From Gemmatimonadales bacterium (GTDB taxonomy: Bacteria; Gemmatimonadota; Gemmatimonadetes; Gemmatimonadales; JACORV01): a stretch of DNA of 44,370 nucleotides. Position numbers and translations under genes: made by a program. The stretch covers positions 1 through 44,370 of the forward strand of contig DATJUT010000111.1 of NCBI GenBank assembly GCA_035502185.1, written 5' to 3'. This document shows positions 18,470 to 28,077 of this stretch, in pieces. The stretch's first letter is position 1; every line of letters begins with the position of its first letter. The notes under the pieces are model-generated. The model was not told the origin of the DNA and did not search any database. It saw only the letters and a program-made list of their open reading frames with translations.

Positions 18470-19381
18470 GTGCTCATACGCCGGGCGCCAGACATTCGAT
18501 CCTCGGAAATCACGCCGGAGCGCGCGTACTTCGGCCGGCGCGCGTTCCTCGCAGCCGCGGGCTTCGTGGCGCTGGATGCCGCGCTGCCCGCCGTCGGACT
18601 CGCGCGCACCAGCCGCGCCCGCGCCGACGACAAGCCCAACTCGTACCAGGACATCACCCACTACAACAACTTCTACGAGTTCGGCACCGGCAAGGAGGAT
18701 CCGGCGGCGAACGCCGGCGGCCTCAGGACCCGGCCGTGGAAGGTGGACGTCTCGGGCGAGATCGCGAAGCCCGGCCAGTACGACCTCGACGACCTGCTCC
18801 GCGGACAGACGATCGAGGAGCGGATCTACCGCCATCGCTGCGTCGAGGCGTGGTCCATGGTGATCCCGTGGAACGGGTTCCCCCTGCGGAACCTGATCGA
18901 GCGGTTCCGCCCCACCTCGCGCGCCAAGTTCGTGGAGTTCACCACCCTCCTCGACGCCAGCCAGATGCCGGGCCAGCGCAGCGACGTCCTGCCGTGGCCG
19001 TACGTCGAGGGCCTGCGCATGGACGAGGCGATGCACCCGCTGACGCTGGTGGTGACCGGGCTCTACGGCCGCCCGCTGCCCAACCAGAACGGCGCGCCGC
19101 TCCGCATCCACGTGCCGTGGAAGTACGGCTTCAAGAGCGCCAAGTCGCTGGTGCGGATCCGGTTCGTCGAGACGCAGCCGCTGAACACCTGGAACGTGGC
19201 CGTGCCCAACGAGTACGGCTTCTACGCCAACGTGAACCCCGACGTGGACCATCCGCGCTGGAGCCAGGCCCGCGAGCGGCGCATCGGCGAGTTCTTCCGC
19301 CGCCCCACGCTCATGTTCAACGGGTACGGCGACCAGGTGGCGTCCCTGTACGCCGGGATGGATCTGCGGCGGTTCTTCTGA
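18470..19381 (+). CDS. msrP: Protein-methionine-sulfoxide reductase catalytic subunit MsrP (molybdopterin enzyme)
   Basis: Periplasmic enzyme that repairs oxidised methionines in envelope proteins. The 303-residue protein carries a Tat-type signal ([11 protein letters not shown], twin Arg at 23-24). The signature [19 protein letters not shown] holds Cys124, the molybdenum ligand. Later MsrP motifs also occur: [36 protein letters not shown] and [10 protein letters not shown]. The GTG at 18470 is the chosen start because it gives an N-region of normal length before the twin arginines. It is followed seven bases later by msrQ, its membrane haem partner, and diverges from the TIGR03546 operon. 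Confidence 0.95.
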   Translation: MLIRRAPDIRSSEITPERAYFGRRAFLAAAGFVALDAALPAVGLARTSRARADDKPNSYQDITHYNNFYEFGTGKEDPAANAGGLRTRPWKVDVSGEIAKPGQYDLDDLLRGQTIEERIYRHRCVEAWSMVIPWNGFPLRNLIERFRPTSRAKFVEFTTLLDASQMPGQRSDVLPWPYVEGLRMDEAMHPLTLVVTGLYGRPLPNQNGAPLRIHVPWKYGFKSAKSLVRIRFVETQPLNTWNVAVPNEYGFYANVNPDVDHPRWSQARERRIGEFFRRPTLMFNGYGDQVASLYAGMDLRRFF

Positions 19382-19388
19382 GGACCGC

Positions 19389-20036
19389 GTGACCCCGCGC
19401 GCCGCCCGGCGGGCCGTCAAGGCCGCGCTGTTCGTGGCGTGCCTCGTCCCGCTCGCCGTCCTGCTCGCGGACGCCCTCGGCGGCCGGCTCGGCGCCGAGC
19501 CGATCCGCGCCACGGAGCTGCGTCTCGGCATCTGGGGCCTGACCCTGCTGGTGGCGACCCTGTCCATCACGCCGCTGCGCCGCCTGACCGGCTGGAACGT
19601 GCTCGGCGGCTACCGCCGGATGCTCGGGCTGTTCGCCTTCACTTACATCTGCCTGCACTTCCTGACCTGGTTCGGCGTGGACCAGTTCTTCGCCATCAAG
19701 TACATCGGGCAGGACCTCGCCAAGCGGCCCTACATCACCGTCGGGTTCGCGAGCTTCCTCCTGATGATCCCGCTGGCCTTCACGTCGAGCGCCGCGATGG
19801 TCCGGCGGCTCGGCAAGCGCTGGAAGACGCTGCACAGCCTGGTCTACCTGGCGGCGCTGGGGGGGATCGTGCACTTCGTGTGGGAGGTGAAGGCCGACCA
19901 CACCGTGCCGACCCGCTACGCGGTGGTCCTGGTGGCGCTGCTGGCGCTGCGCTTCGTGCCGGCCCGGAGCCGCCGGGCCGCGCCGCCCCGCGACGTGGGC
20001 GCGGCCCCGCGCGTCGAAGCCACGCCGGCCGCCTGA
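19389..20036 (+). CDS. msrQ: Haem-binding membrane subunit MsrQ
   Basis: Inner-membrane b-type haem protein that passes electrons from the respiratory chain to MsrP. 215 residues with six hydrophobic helices of the ferric-reductase-like type. ATLSITPLRRLTGWN and GGYRRMLGLFAFTYICLHFL are typical, as are histidines in LHFLTWFG and LHSLVYLAALGGIVHFVW. The start is a GTG at 19389 just after msrP. The C-terminal ~25 residues are a low-complexity Ala/Pro/Arg tail. Confidence 0.93.
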   Translation: MTPRAARRAVKAALFVACLVPLAVLLADALGGRLGAEPIRATELRLGIWGLTLLVATLSITPLRRLTGWNVLGGYRRMLGLFAFTYICLHFLTWFGVDQFFAIKYIGQDLAKRPYITVGFASFLLMIPLAFTSSAAMVRRLGKRWKTLHSLVYLAALGGIVHFVWEVKADHTVPTRYAVVLVALLALRFVPARSRRAAPPRDVGAAPRVEATPAA

Positions 20037-20061
20037 CCGCGGCGCCCAACCGCGCCGACGC

Positions 20062-21357
20062 CTAGAAGCAGAAGCAGCTCGAGCTGCCGCTCCCGCTCGC
20101 GCCGAACCTCGGGTTCACCACGTTGTTGAAGATCGAGCCGAAGGTGTAGGTGATCGAGTAGTACACGTAGTAGGTGTACTGCGTCGCCAGCTGCCGCTGG
20201 CGCGCCACGATCTCGAGGGAGGTCGCACCAGCCGCCGGCAGGTACAGCTGATCGTGCACCGCGCTGTAGTTGCCGGACGCGCCCACGGACAAGCCGCGCA
20301 CCAGCTGCACCGTGAACCCGCCGTAGAGCCCCGCGTCGTACTTGCTGAGGTCGCTCAGGTACTGGGTGCCGTTGAGCGAGAGCGACACCGTACCCCACTT
20401 CTCGCGCAGCGAGAGGGCTGCCGTGAGGGCGTGATTCGGCATCGTCTGGGCGGTCTTCCCGTAGAGGGTGAGCTGGTCGTACGCGTCGCGCTCGAGGTTG
20501 ACCGCGTACAGGAACCGCAGCTGCCGGCGGGTGGACTGCTCGTACGGGAACAGATCGTACTCCACCGCCGGGCCCACGACGAAGTTGTAGTCGCGGTTGT
20601 AATAGGTCGACGACAGGGCGCTCGCCTGCGCGCCGGCCGACCAGTGCCTGCCGAGGCTGCGGACCAGCGTGCCCGAGAAGGTGAAGGTGTGGGTCGGGCT
20701 CACGAACCAGTAGAGGTTGCCGAGGCTGTCCGGCACCTGGTACGCGTTCCGCGTCCAGCTCCCGTACACGCTCAGCAGCGTCTTCCAGGACTCCGTGATC
20801 CGGTTCGCCGACAGTTGCGCCGAGTAGTAGCTGTATCGGTCCGAAGCGTCTCCATTCGCGTTCGCCGAGGTGCCCACGCTGAACACCCAGTAGTTCCACG
20901 GGTCGTGCGGGTGCTGCGCGGGTCCCGCACCGGGAGGCAGGCCGGCGCGCCGCACCTCCAGCTCGTCCGCCAGCGGCGTCTGCGCGGCGTAGCGCACCAG
21001 GCCGAGCGACATGGCGTGCGCCAGCCCCCGGCGCACCGCGTCGTCCGTCTCCGCCGGGCGGGACACGTAGCGCAGCGTGTCGGCTCGGCCTTCGAACTCC
21101 TTCTGGCCGATGAAGGTCAGCGTGTACTCCGTGCCTCCCGCGGCCGTGCCCTGGGTGCTGACGAGAATGTCCACCTGGGCATCGTGGCGGTCGCGCACCC
21201 AGTTGACGAAGGTGATCTCGGTCCGGAAGAAGTCGAAGTCGCACATGCTGCAGTCCAGGTAGACGTGCAGCGCTTCGGTGGTGGCGCGCTGGGGCGGCGG
21301 AGGCGGCAGGGGCTCCTGGGGAGCGAGCAGCGCGGCGGCGAGCAGCAGGTGCAGCAT
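20062..21357 (-). CDS. Outer-membrane beta-barrel protein of unknown function
   Basis: 431 residues starting MLHLLLAAALLAPQ, a short signal peptide, then a proline run. A soluble domain follows with DCSMCDFDFFRTEITFVNWV and GTEYTLTFIGQ, a sequence type I associate with uncharacterised envelope proteins of Bacteroidota and Gemmatimonadota. After about residue 150 the protein alternates short amphipathic strands rich in Tyr, Ser and Thr (SDRYSYYSAQLSANRITES and similar), as expected for a barrel. The protein ends GSGSSSCFCF: a terminal Phe suits BAM recognition, but the two cysteines in the last four residues are odd. The ATG at 21357 is preferred over 21387 because the signal peptide begins there. 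Convergent with msrQ. Confidence 0.7.
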   Translation of the reverse strand: MLHLLLAAALLAPQEPLPPPPPQRATTEALHVYLDCSMCDFDFFRTEITFVNWVRDRHDAQVDILVSTQGTAAGGTEYTLTFIGQKEFEGRADTLRYVSRPAETDDAVRRGLAHAMSLGLVRYAAQTPLADELEVRRAGLPPGAGPAQHPHDPWNYWVFSVGTSANANGDASDRYSYYSAQLSANRITESWKTLLSVYGSWTRNAYQVPDSLGNLYWFVSPTHTFTFSGTLVRSLGRHWSAGAQASALSSTYYNRDYNFVVGPAVEYDLFPYEQSTRRQLRFLYAVNLERDAYDQLTLYGKTAQTMPNHALTAALSLREKWGTVSLSLNGTQYLSDLSKYDAGLYGGFTVQLVRGLSVGASGNYSAVHDQLYLPAAGATSLEIVARQRQLATQYTYYVYYSITYTFGSIFNNVVNPRFGASGSGSSSCFCF

Positions 21358-21400
21358 GGGTCCGGGCCCGGTTGCGGTGGGCTCCAATGATGCGTCCGGG

Positions 21401-21418
21401 CGTCACGCGGGCGTTAGG
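21401..21418 (-). promoter_or_regulatory. 18-base motif upstream of the beta-barrel gene, copy 1
   Basis: Reads CCTAACGCCCGCGTGACG on the minus strand, about 45 bases before the start at 21357. The same 18-mer with one change occurs at 42281-42298 upstream of a putative lipoprotein gene in the same orientation, and a shorter version (GCCTAACGCC) lies upstream of the TonB-dependent receptor near 28033-28042. It may be a regulator or sigma-factor site shared by envelope genes. Confidence 0.35.
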
Positions 21419-21470
21419 CGGCTCCCGCGCGCCATTGCCTAGTGCTGCTCGGGGGTATCGGCGCCGGGGC

Positions 21471-22268
21471 CTACAGCGCGTGGCCGCCCGCGACCTGGAT
21501 GACCTGGCCCGTGATCCACGCCGCCTGCTCCGACGCGAGGAAGACCACGGCGGCCGCGACGTCCTCCGGCTTGCCGATGCGGCGCAGCGGGATCGTGGGC
21601 AGGATCTCGCGCTCGAGCGCGGGCGTGATGTAGCCGGTCTGCACCGGGCCCGGGGCCACGGCGTTGACCGTGATGCCCGACGGCCCGAGCTCCATGGCGA
21701 GGCTGCGGGTGAAGGCCTCCAGCGCCGCCTTGCTCGCCCCGTAGGCGATCTCCCCCGCGAACGCGCGGGCCCAGTCGGTGCTGACGTTGATCACCCGCCC
21801 GCCCCTTCCGCGGCGCACGTCGAAGCGGCGCGCGAACTCCGCCACGAGCAGCACCGGGGCCCGGGTGTTGACCGCGAAGTGGCGGTCGATCGTCTCGGCG
21901 GTGATCGAGCCGATCGTGTCCGGCGTCTCGCAGTGGGCGGCGTTGTTGACCAGGATCTCGACCGAGCCGAGATCGGCGGTGACCCGGTCGAACAGCGCGG
22001 GGATCGCCGCCGGCACCATCAGGTCGGCGGCGAACGCCGCCGCGCGGCCGCCGGCGTCCGCGATCCGGCGCACCAGCGCGTCGGCGGCCGGCCGGCCCGG
22101 CGCGTCGTGCTCGTACTTCACCCGCGGCGGCGGCGCCGGCGCGGAGCCGAGATAGTGGACGGCCACCGCGGCGCCCTGGCTCGCGAAGGCGAGCGCGGTC
22201 GCCGCGCCGATGCCCGAGTTTGCGCCGGTGATCAGGACGATGCGTTCGGCGAGACCGGTGTTCATCAT
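21471..22268 (-). CDS. SDR-family oxidoreductase
   Basis: 265 residues, classical short-chain dehydrogenase: TGANSGIG cofactor motif at the N-terminus, ILVNNAAH, INVSTDW with the catalytic Ser, YGASKAALEAF with Tyr and Lys, and the usual C-terminal GQVIQVAGG. There is an insertion of about 15 residues after the second strand (APAPPPRVKYEHDAPGRP) that most family members lack. Two adjacent ATG codons (22268, 22265) could serve as start. Substrate unknown; it resembles 3-oxoacyl-ACP reductase/glucose dehydrogenase-like members. Confidence 0.9.
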   Translation of the reverse strand: MMNTGLAERIVLITGANSGIGAATALAFASQGAAVAVHYLGSAPAPPPRVKYEHDAPGRPAADALVRRIADAGGRAAAFAADLMVPAAIPALFDRVTADLGSVEILVNNAAHCETPDTIGSITAETIDRHFAVNTRAPVLLVAEFARRFDVRRGRGGRVINVSTDWARAFAGEIAYGASKAALEAFTRSLAMELGPSGITVNAVAPGPVQTGYITPALEREILPTIPLRRIGKPEDVAAAVVFLASEQAAWITGQVIQVAGGHAL

Positions 22269-22339
22269 CGCCGCACCTGCTGGACCGAGTTCCGGGGGGA
22301 CGCCGCCGCGGGCCCACGGCCCGCATCCCGGCGGCGGCT

Positions 22340-22576
22340 CTAGACGAAGACGTGGCGGTCGAGCCACTCCACGAACAGGCGGTCCACCTCGACGGGATCC
22401 TGGCCCACCCGGTGCGGCATGACCGCCCAGCGCTTGCCCGCGCCCATCATGTACCAGGTCGGCTCGGTGGCCGGCAGATCCCGGGCCGGGTTCCCCGGCG
22501 CACCGTCGTACGACACGAAGTGGAACCCGCGCCCGCGGTGGGTGATGCGGTGCTGCTCGACCTTGTAGCCACTCAT
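22340..22576 (-). CDS. Small protein of unknown function (78 residues)
   Basis: Soluble, 78 residues, beginning MSGYKVEQHRITHRGRGFHF and ending VEWLDRHVFV. Aromatic and basic residues are well distributed and there is no low-complexity sequence, which favours a real gene. No family recognised. It lies between the helicase and the SDR gene on the same strand, with 70-base gaps on both sides. Confidence 0.6.
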   Translation of the reverse strand: MSGYKVEQHRITHRGRGFHFVSYDGAPGNPARDLPATEPTWYMMGAGKRWAVMPHRVGQDPVEVDRLFVEWLDRHVFV

Positions 22577-22649
22577 GGGTGCAATCTACGCGCGCCGCCG
22601 TGGTCACGCGCCTGCGACCTCCGGACGCCGGGGGCCACGCGCGGCCCGC

Positions 22650-23990
22650 TCACTTCCCGCGCCGGTGGTAGCGGCGCAGTCGCGACGCCGGCGGCGGCGC
22701 GGCGGCCGGCGGGCCGGCAGGCGCGGGCGGCTTCGGGCCGGAGGGCGCGGCCGGCCGGCCGGGGCCTGCCGCCCTGCCGAGCACGCGGCTGCGCGCCACC
22801 GCCCGCTGGGCGCGGTGCGCCGCCAGCCGCTCGGCCAGCGGCACCTCCAGCCGCTCGGTCGGCTTGCGGCTGTAATCGAAGCCGGGCAGCGTCACCCGCG
22901 GCAGCCGCCGGCCGACCGCCCGCTCGATCGCCGCCAGCTCGGCCTCCTCGTCCGGCGACACGAACGTGAAGGCGTCGCCGGTGGTCTCCGCCCGCGCTGT
23001 CCGGCCCACCCGGTGGATGTAGTCGTCGGGCGAGTTGGGGACGTCGAAGTTCACCACGTGGCCCAGCGCCTCCACGTCGATGCCGCGGGCCACGATGTCG
23101 GTCGCGACCAGCAGCTTCACCTTCCCGCTCTTGAAGCCCGCCAGCGCTTCGGTGCGCTGGTTCTGGCTGCGGTTCCCGTGGATCTTCGCGTTGGTGAGGC
23201 CGTGCTTCGTGAGGAACTCCGAGAGCCGGTTGGCGCGGTGCTTGGTGCGGGTGAACACGATGGCGTCGTGCACGACTCCCTGCTTCACCAGCTCGACGAT
23301 CAGGGCCGACTTCAGCTCGCGGGCCACGGGGTACACCGCCTGCGTGATGCCGACCGCGGGCGCCGCCTTCCGCTCGAGGTTGAGCGTCACCGGGTGGCGC
23401 AGCAGCTCGCCGGCCAGCCGCACGATCTCCGGGGGCAGCGTGGCGCTGAAGAACAGCGTCTGGCGCCGGGTCGGGATGTGGCGCAGCACCTTGCGGATGT
23501 CCGGCAGGAAGCCCATGTCGAGCATCCGGTCCGCCTCGTCGATCACCAGGTACTCGAGCCGCTCGAGCTTCGCGTACGGCCGCGAGAAATGGTCCAGCAG
23601 CCGGCCCGGCGTGGCGATGATCACGTCCACCCCGCTCCGGAACGCGTGCTCCTGCGGCTCCATCCCGACCCCGCCGAACACGGCCGCGCCGGTCACCGGC
23701 GTGTGCACCGCCAGCTCCTCGAGGTGCTCGTGGATCTGCGCCGCCAGCTCGCGCGTCGGAGCCAGCACCAGCGCGCGCGTCACCCCTCGAGGCTTGAGGC
23801 GCAGGTGCTGGAGAATGGGCAGCAGGAACGCGGCGGTCTTGCCGCTCCCCGTCATCGCGCAGGCCAGGACGTCCTTCCCCTCCATCGCCGGGGGGATCGC
23901 CTGCGCCTGGATCGGGGTAGGACGGGTGAAGCCGAGCTCGCGAATCGCCCTGAGCAGCGTCGCGTCGAGGCCGAAACCGGTGAAAGCCAT
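22650..23990 (-). CDS. rhlE: DEAD-box RNA helicase, RhlE type
   Basis: 446 residues. It has the Q motif (FTRPTPIQAQAIP), Walker A AMTGSGKT at 45-52, PTRELAAQI, TPGRLLDH, the DEAD box in LVIDEADRMLDMGF, motif III SAT, and motifs V and VI (ATDIVARGIDV, HRVGRTARA). An unstructured Pro/Ala/Arg-rich tail ends in a basic RRYHRRGK, typical of RhlE-like helicases that act in ribosome assembly or RNA turnover. The start is ATG at 23990, right before the divergently placed YceI gene. Confidence 0.93.
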   Translation of the reverse strand: MAFTGFGLDATLLRAIRELGFTRPTPIQAQAIPPAMEGKDVLACAMTGSGKTAAFLLPILQHLRLKPRGVTRALVLAPTRELAAQIHEHLEELAVHTPVTGAAVFGGVGMEPQEHAFRSGVDVIIATPGRLLDHFSRPYAKLERLEYLVIDEADRMLDMGFLPDIRKVLRHIPTRRQTLFFSATLPPEIVRLAGELLRHPVTLNLERKAAPAVGITQAVYPVARELKSALIVELVKQGVVHDAIVFTRTKHRANRLSEFLTKHGLTNAKIHGNRSQNQRTEALAGFKSGKVKLLVATDIVARGIDVEALGHVVNFDVPNSPDDYIHRVGRTARAETTGDAFTFVSPDEEAELAAIERAVGRRLPRVTLPGFDYSRKPTERLEVPLAERLAAHRAQRAVARSRVLGRAAGPGRPAAPSGPKPPAPAGPPAAAPPPASRLRRYHRRGK

Positions 23991-24077
23991 GGACCAAGGT
24001 AGACGGGCGAGCCGGCCGGCGCCAACGCGCCGCGGCGCTCGCGCGTAGTCCAGCACCCTCAATCTGAAGGCAGGCCG

Positions 24078-24725
24078 ATGGTCAGAACCGCTCCCGCGGC
24101 GTTCGCGCTGCTCGCCCTGATCGCTCCCGCGCCACGGCGGGCTGCCCGGCCGGCCCCCGCCCGGGCCGGCGCCCCGTTCCGCCTCGTGCTCGCCCCCTCC
24201 GGCAACGAGGCCCGCTGGCGCGTGCGCGAGCGGCTGGCCTCGTTCGACTTCCCCAACGACGCCATCGGCACGACGCGCGACATCGGCGGCGCGATCGTCG
24301 TCGGGGCCGACGGCAAGCCGGTCGCGAAGGACTCGAAGATCACGGTGAACCTGACCACGCTGAAGAGCGACCGCGACATGCGCGACCGCTACGTCCAGCA
24401 CCGCACCCTGGAGACCGACCGGTTTCCGACCGCGACGCTGGTGCCCACCGACTTTCTCCGCATGCGCTCGCCGATGCCGGACACCGGCAGCTTCACGTTC
24501 GAGCTGGTGGGAGACCTGACGGTGCACGGCGTGACCAAGCCGACCACGTGGCTGGTGACCGCCGTGGCGAAGGACGGCGGCTTTGCGGGCACCGCGCAGA
24601 CGCGGGTGACGTTCGAGGACTTCGGCATGACCCAGCCCCGCGTGCCGATCCTGCTCAGCATCGAGGACGAGATCAACCTGGAGTTTCAGTTCAACTTCGT
24701 GCGCGATCCGGCCTTCGCCGGGTAG
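24078..24725 (+). CDS. Periplasmic YceI-family protein
   Basis: 215 residues with an N-terminal signal sequence, then the YceI lipocalin-like barrel: FRLVLAPSGNEARWRVRE, FDFPNDAIG, the conserved SDRDMRDRYVQHRTLETDRFP segment, LTVHGVTKPTTWLV and a C-terminal VPILLSIEDEINLEFQF. YceI proteins bind isoprenoid-type lipids and are exported, but the ligand here is unknown. The ATG at 24078 follows a GAAGGCAGG ribosome site. Confidence 0.9.
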   Translation: MVRTAPAAFALLALIAPAPRRAARPAPARAGAPFRLVLAPSGNEARWRVRERLASFDFPNDAIGTTRDIGGAIVVGADGKPVAKDSKITVNLTTLKSDRDMRDRYVQHRTLETDRFPTATLVPTDFLRMRSPMPDTGSFTFELVGDLTVHGVTKPTTWLVTAVAKDGGFAGTAQTRVTFEDFGMTQPRVPILLSIEDEINLEFQFNFVRDPAFAG

Positions 24726-24741
24726 CGGCCGGACATCGAGG

Positions 24742-24767
24742 GAGCGCACGGCGCCCGCCGCGCGCTC
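24742..24767. terminator. Hairpin between convergent YceI and TonB-receptor genes
   Basis: Two 12-base arms (24742-24753 and 24756-24767) pair with one mismatch around a very tight loop. They lie in the 54-base gap between the two convergent stop codons. There is no T tract on either side, so it is at best a GC-rich bidirectional stop or an RNA-end stabiliser. Confidence 0.4.
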
Positions 24768-24779
24768 GCCTCCCCGGGC

Positions 24780-27700
24780 CTAGAACTCCAGCTCGATGCC
24801 GATCCGGGCCGTGCGCGCCGGGCCGTGGAACGCCCAGGTGCCGTACATGCTGTCGTACCAGGCGGTGAGGGCGCGGCTGATCTCGTTGGTGTCGTAGAAC
24901 TCGTCGCCGTTGCCCCAGCGGGCCTCCACGCGCCGGAGCGCGATGCAGTCCACCGCGCCCCGCGTGCCGCCGAAGCCCTGCGGGTACTTCGAGCAGTCGC
25001 TCAGGTCCACCCCGTAGAGCGTCTGCGCGACGCCGTTCACCGTCACCGGCTTCTGCACCCACAGCGCCCCCGCGTCCTGCATCAGGCCGTTCACCTGCGG
25101 CGCGACGACCACCGCGCGGAACAGCGGGTTCACGTCTTGGCCCGTCTCCGCGAACAGCCCCACCAGGTTGTCGAGGTCGAGCAGGTTGCGCGCCTCCGCG
25201 TAGACCGACAGGCGCCGGCCGCGCACCTCGACCGCCTTCGCCACCCTGAGGTCGAGCGCCTTGGTCCAGGGCAGGTTGGCGCTGAACAGCTCGCCCTGCG
25301 GGTTCCCCGCGAACGTATTGTAGGGCGCCACGACGCCCGAGCCCTGGTTCTGGAGCGGCGTGTATGGATCGCCGCTGGCGAGGCGGCCGGTGATCGCGGC
25401 GCTCAGGCCCCGGGCTGCCGAGCCGACGGCCGACCGCGGCCGCCAGCCGTCAGGGACGCGCAGCACCAGGGTCCCCGCGATCACGTGATTGGTCGGATCC
25501 ACGACGTCCTCGCCGGGCGCCAGGTTCTCGATCACCAGGTGGAGGCGCTCGATCGAATAGGACAGTTGGCCGCTCACCGGGCGTCCGGCTCCCCACTCGA
25601 GCACCAGCTCGCCCCCGGTGGCCCGCGTGCCCAGCTTCGGCACCAGCAGGACCAGCGACTCGTTCGGCTGATTCGGCGGGCCGACGACGTACGGATCGTA
25701 GACCGACTCGCCCGCGAAGTCGTAGGGCGTCACGTTCGACTTGGTGTAGGCCGAGATGTCCACCGACAGCCCCGTCCGGATCGTGTGGTGGATCCCTCCC
25801 TCGATCAGGGTGGACGTCACGTAGCTGACGTCGCGGCCGAACGAGGTTGCACCCGCGGCGCCGGCCAGGTCCGTGTTGACGTTCGCGAACAGCATCGCGT
25901 ACGGCGGCACTTCCACCTGCTGGCTCACCCCGATGCGCGCGAAGGTGTGCTCCGCCGCCCGGAATCCGATCCGGACCCTCGGCGTCACGAAGGTCTGCGT
26001 CCGCCCCGGGTCGAAGGTCCGTGATAGGCGCGCGGCATACGAGGTGTCGCCCTGACTCCAGACCGGGTTGGAGTAGATCCGGCCCGGGTACTTCGGGAAG
26101 TCGGAGCCGGTGACGTACCGGTCTGCGCGCGCGCCCACGTCGAGCACGAACGGCCCGTCGTCCAGCGTCGCCTCCCCGAACAGGCCGGTCCGGCTCGGGT
26201 GGGCGAGGAATCCGTCGAACGCGAGGCCGGTGACGATCGCCGCGTCGTAGAACGAGAGGTCGGTGCGCGAGTAATCGGCGCCCGCCGCGACCAGCAGCGC
26301 GGGCGTCGCCCGCCACTCGGCGCCCAGCCGGCCGGTGACCCGCGACTCCGACGCGACCGTGGCCTCGCCGCCGAACCCGCTCGTCGGCCAGCCCCCCATC
26401 ACCCCGTAGGGGTTGAGGCGGAACTGCTGGGAGGGCGCCAGGTCGGTGCGCCCGTAGAACGGCGGCCGGAAGGTGCCGTTCCGCATCTGCCGGACGACGT
26501 CGTCGGTCAGCGGAAGCGGCAGCCCCTCGAGTCCGGCGAAGCGCAGCGGCGAGAATTCGATCCCCATCGCGGGATCCGTCGTCGCCGCCTCGGACGCGAC
26601 GTCCAGCGGCCCTCCCTGCGCGCCGTCCCATCCGAACGCGAGGTTGCCGAGCAGCGTCAGCGAGCCGCCCAGCGGCCGCAAGCGGTGGCTCCAGTTGAGC
26701 ACGGCGAGCAGCGAGTGCGCCCGGGTGCCGGTGTACAGCGCGTTGTCCGCGAGCGCCGCGCCCGGCGGGTCCCGCTGCTGGAGGTCGCTCGCCAGACCCG
26801 ACAGGCTCACGCTCGACCCGTCGCCGTAGGTGTACAGCAGCTTCGCCTGCGCCCGACGGCTCGTGGTCCAGTCGAGGCTCTGCCGCAGGCCCTGGCAGGC
26901 CAGCCCGTAGTTGCCGTGGATCTGCTGCGCCGTGGCACTGTTCGCGCTGCCCAGTTGACCGCAGCGTCCACTTGCCTGCGCGAACCGCGGCAGCACCGCG
27001 GTCCCGCTGTCGACGCCACCCGGGCTCGAGGGGTTGTCGAACGTGTATGGCATGACGGTGTCCACGCCCGCGAGCGCGAACGTCGGCACCGAGTCGGCCC
27101 CGCGGCCGCGGTACTGTGACGACTGGCCAAGCAGCGCGCCAGAGACGAACCACGTCAGGTGGGCCACCGGCGGCACCGGACCGCCCGCGAAGGCGTCGAA
27201 GTGGTTGAACCCCACGGTCGCGTTCCGGGAAAACGGCCCGTCGGTTCCGGCCGCGAGGCCCGCCTCGAAGTGCGGCCCCCCGGCCCGCGTCACGTAGGCG
27301 GCCGTGGCGCCGCGCGCCTCGGCGACGGAGGCGCCCGGCGCGCCCGTGACCACGGACGCCTCGTAGAGGCCGCCCGCTGGCAGCGCCAGCAGCGACGTCC
27401 CGAACGTCTCGAACCGCGCCGGTGCCCCGTCCACGAACACCGCCGTCTGGTCCGCCGGGCTGCCCCGGATCTCGAGCGACGGATACGCGGCGATCCCCAG
27501 CTCGGTGCCGCGCTCCTCGACGCCCGGCATCAGCGCCAGGCCCTGCCGGGAATCGTCGATCGGGAGCGCGGCGAGCTGCGCTCCGCTGCGGCGCGCGCTC
27601 GTGGCCAGCCCGCCCTCGGCTTCGGCCCGCGCATCCACTTCCCCGCGCTCCCCGAGTCGAACGTCCACGGTGACCGTCGCGTCGCCCGCGACGCGCACGG

Positions 27701-27992
27701 CCGTGACCTCGCCCGTTTGTTCCCCGGCCGGGCTCCGCTCGGCCCGCACGACGTACGTGCCCGCCGGCACGTGGTCCAACGCGAACCGGCCGCCGACGTC
27801 GGTGACCGTCGTGAACGCCGAGCCCTCGAGGGACACGCGGACGCCGGCCGCGGGGCCGAGCGAATCGATCACCGTGCCCCGGATGCCTCCGAGCACGCTC
27901 TGGGCCGAAACCGGCTTGGACGGAACGAGGGCGCCGCAACAGGCGGCGGCGAGGAGAAGGGCCAGTTGGCGGATCACGCGGCAGGTGCGCAT
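24780..27992 (-). CDS. TonB-dependent receptor with N-terminal carboxypeptidase-regulatory-like domain
   Basis: 1,070-residue outer-membrane protein. Signal peptide to about residue 30, then an Ig-like regulatory domain (GGIRGTVIDSLGPAAGVRVS through GTYVVRAERSPAGEQ). A plug-like region follows (residues about 130-240: LALMPGVEERG, YPSLEIRGSPADQTAVFVDG), then a long barrel of alternating strands, ending RIGIELEF with the C-terminal Phe expected for BAM substrates. A strong ribosome site (GGAGGTG) precedes the ATG at 27992. This SusC-like architecture suggests uptake of oligomers or siderophores, but there is no SusD partner beside it and the substrate is unknown. Confidence 0.88.
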   Translation of the reverse strand: MRTCRVIRQLALLLAAACCGALVPSKPVSAQSVLGGIRGTVIDSLGPAAGVRVSLEGSAFTTVTDVGGRFALDHVPAGTYVVRAERSPAGEQTGEVTAVRVAGDATVTVDVRLGERGEVDARAEAEGGLATSARRSGAQLAALPIDDSRQGLALMPGVEERGTELGIAAYPSLEIRGSPADQTAVFVDGAPARFETFGTSLLALPAGGLYEASVVTGAPGASVAEARGATAAYVTRAGGPHFEAGLAAGTDGPFSRNATVGFNHFDAFAGGPVPPVAHLTWFVSGALLGQSSQYRGRGADSVPTFALAGVDTVMPYTFDNPSSPGGVDSGTAVLPRFAQASGRCGQLGSANSATAQQIHGNYGLACQGLRQSLDWTTSRRAQAKLLYTYGDGSSVSLSGLASDLQQRDPPGAALADNALYTGTRAHSLLAVLNWSHRLRPLGGSLTLLGNLAFGWDGAQGGPLDVASEAATTDPAMGIEFSPLRFAGLEGLPLPLTDDVVRQMRNGTFRPPFYGRTDLAPSQQFRLNPYGVMGGWPTSGFGGEATVASESRVTGRLGAEWRATPALLVAAGADYSRTDLSFYDAAIVTGLAFDGFLAHPSRTGLFGEATLDDGPFVLDVGARADRYVTGSDFPKYPGRIYSNPVWSQGDTSYAARLSRTFDPGRTQTFVTPRVRIGFRAAEHTFARIGVSQQVEVPPYAMLFANVNTDLAGAAGATSFGRDVSYVTSTLIEGGIHHTIRTGLSVDISAYTKSNVTPYDFAGESVYDPYVVGPPNQPNESLVLLVPKLGTRATGGELVLEWGAGRPVSGQLSYSIERLHLVIENLAPGEDVVDPTNHVIAGTLVLRVPDGWRPRSAVGSAARGLSAAITGRLASGDPYTPLQNQGSGVVAPYNTFAGNPQGELFSANLPWTKALDLRVAKAVEVRGRRLSVYAEARNLLDLDNLVGLFAETGQDVNPLFRAVVVAPQVNGLMQDAGALWVQKPVTVNGVAQTLYGVDLSDCSKYPQGFGGTRGAVDCIALRRVEARWGNGDEFYDTNEISRALTAWYDSMYGTWAFHGPARTARIGIELEF

Positions 27993-28077
27993 CGGGCGAG
28001 CACCTCCAGGGCTCGCTCCAACATAGCGCCGGAGGCGTTAGGCGACCGTCACTTGCCGACCGCGGACCTCGGCTGCC

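Noticed and set aside
21411-21440. GTTAGGC followed by GCCTAG, resembling an integron attC site
   Set aside because: The inverted partner and spacing do not fit an attC site and there is no integrase or cassette array.
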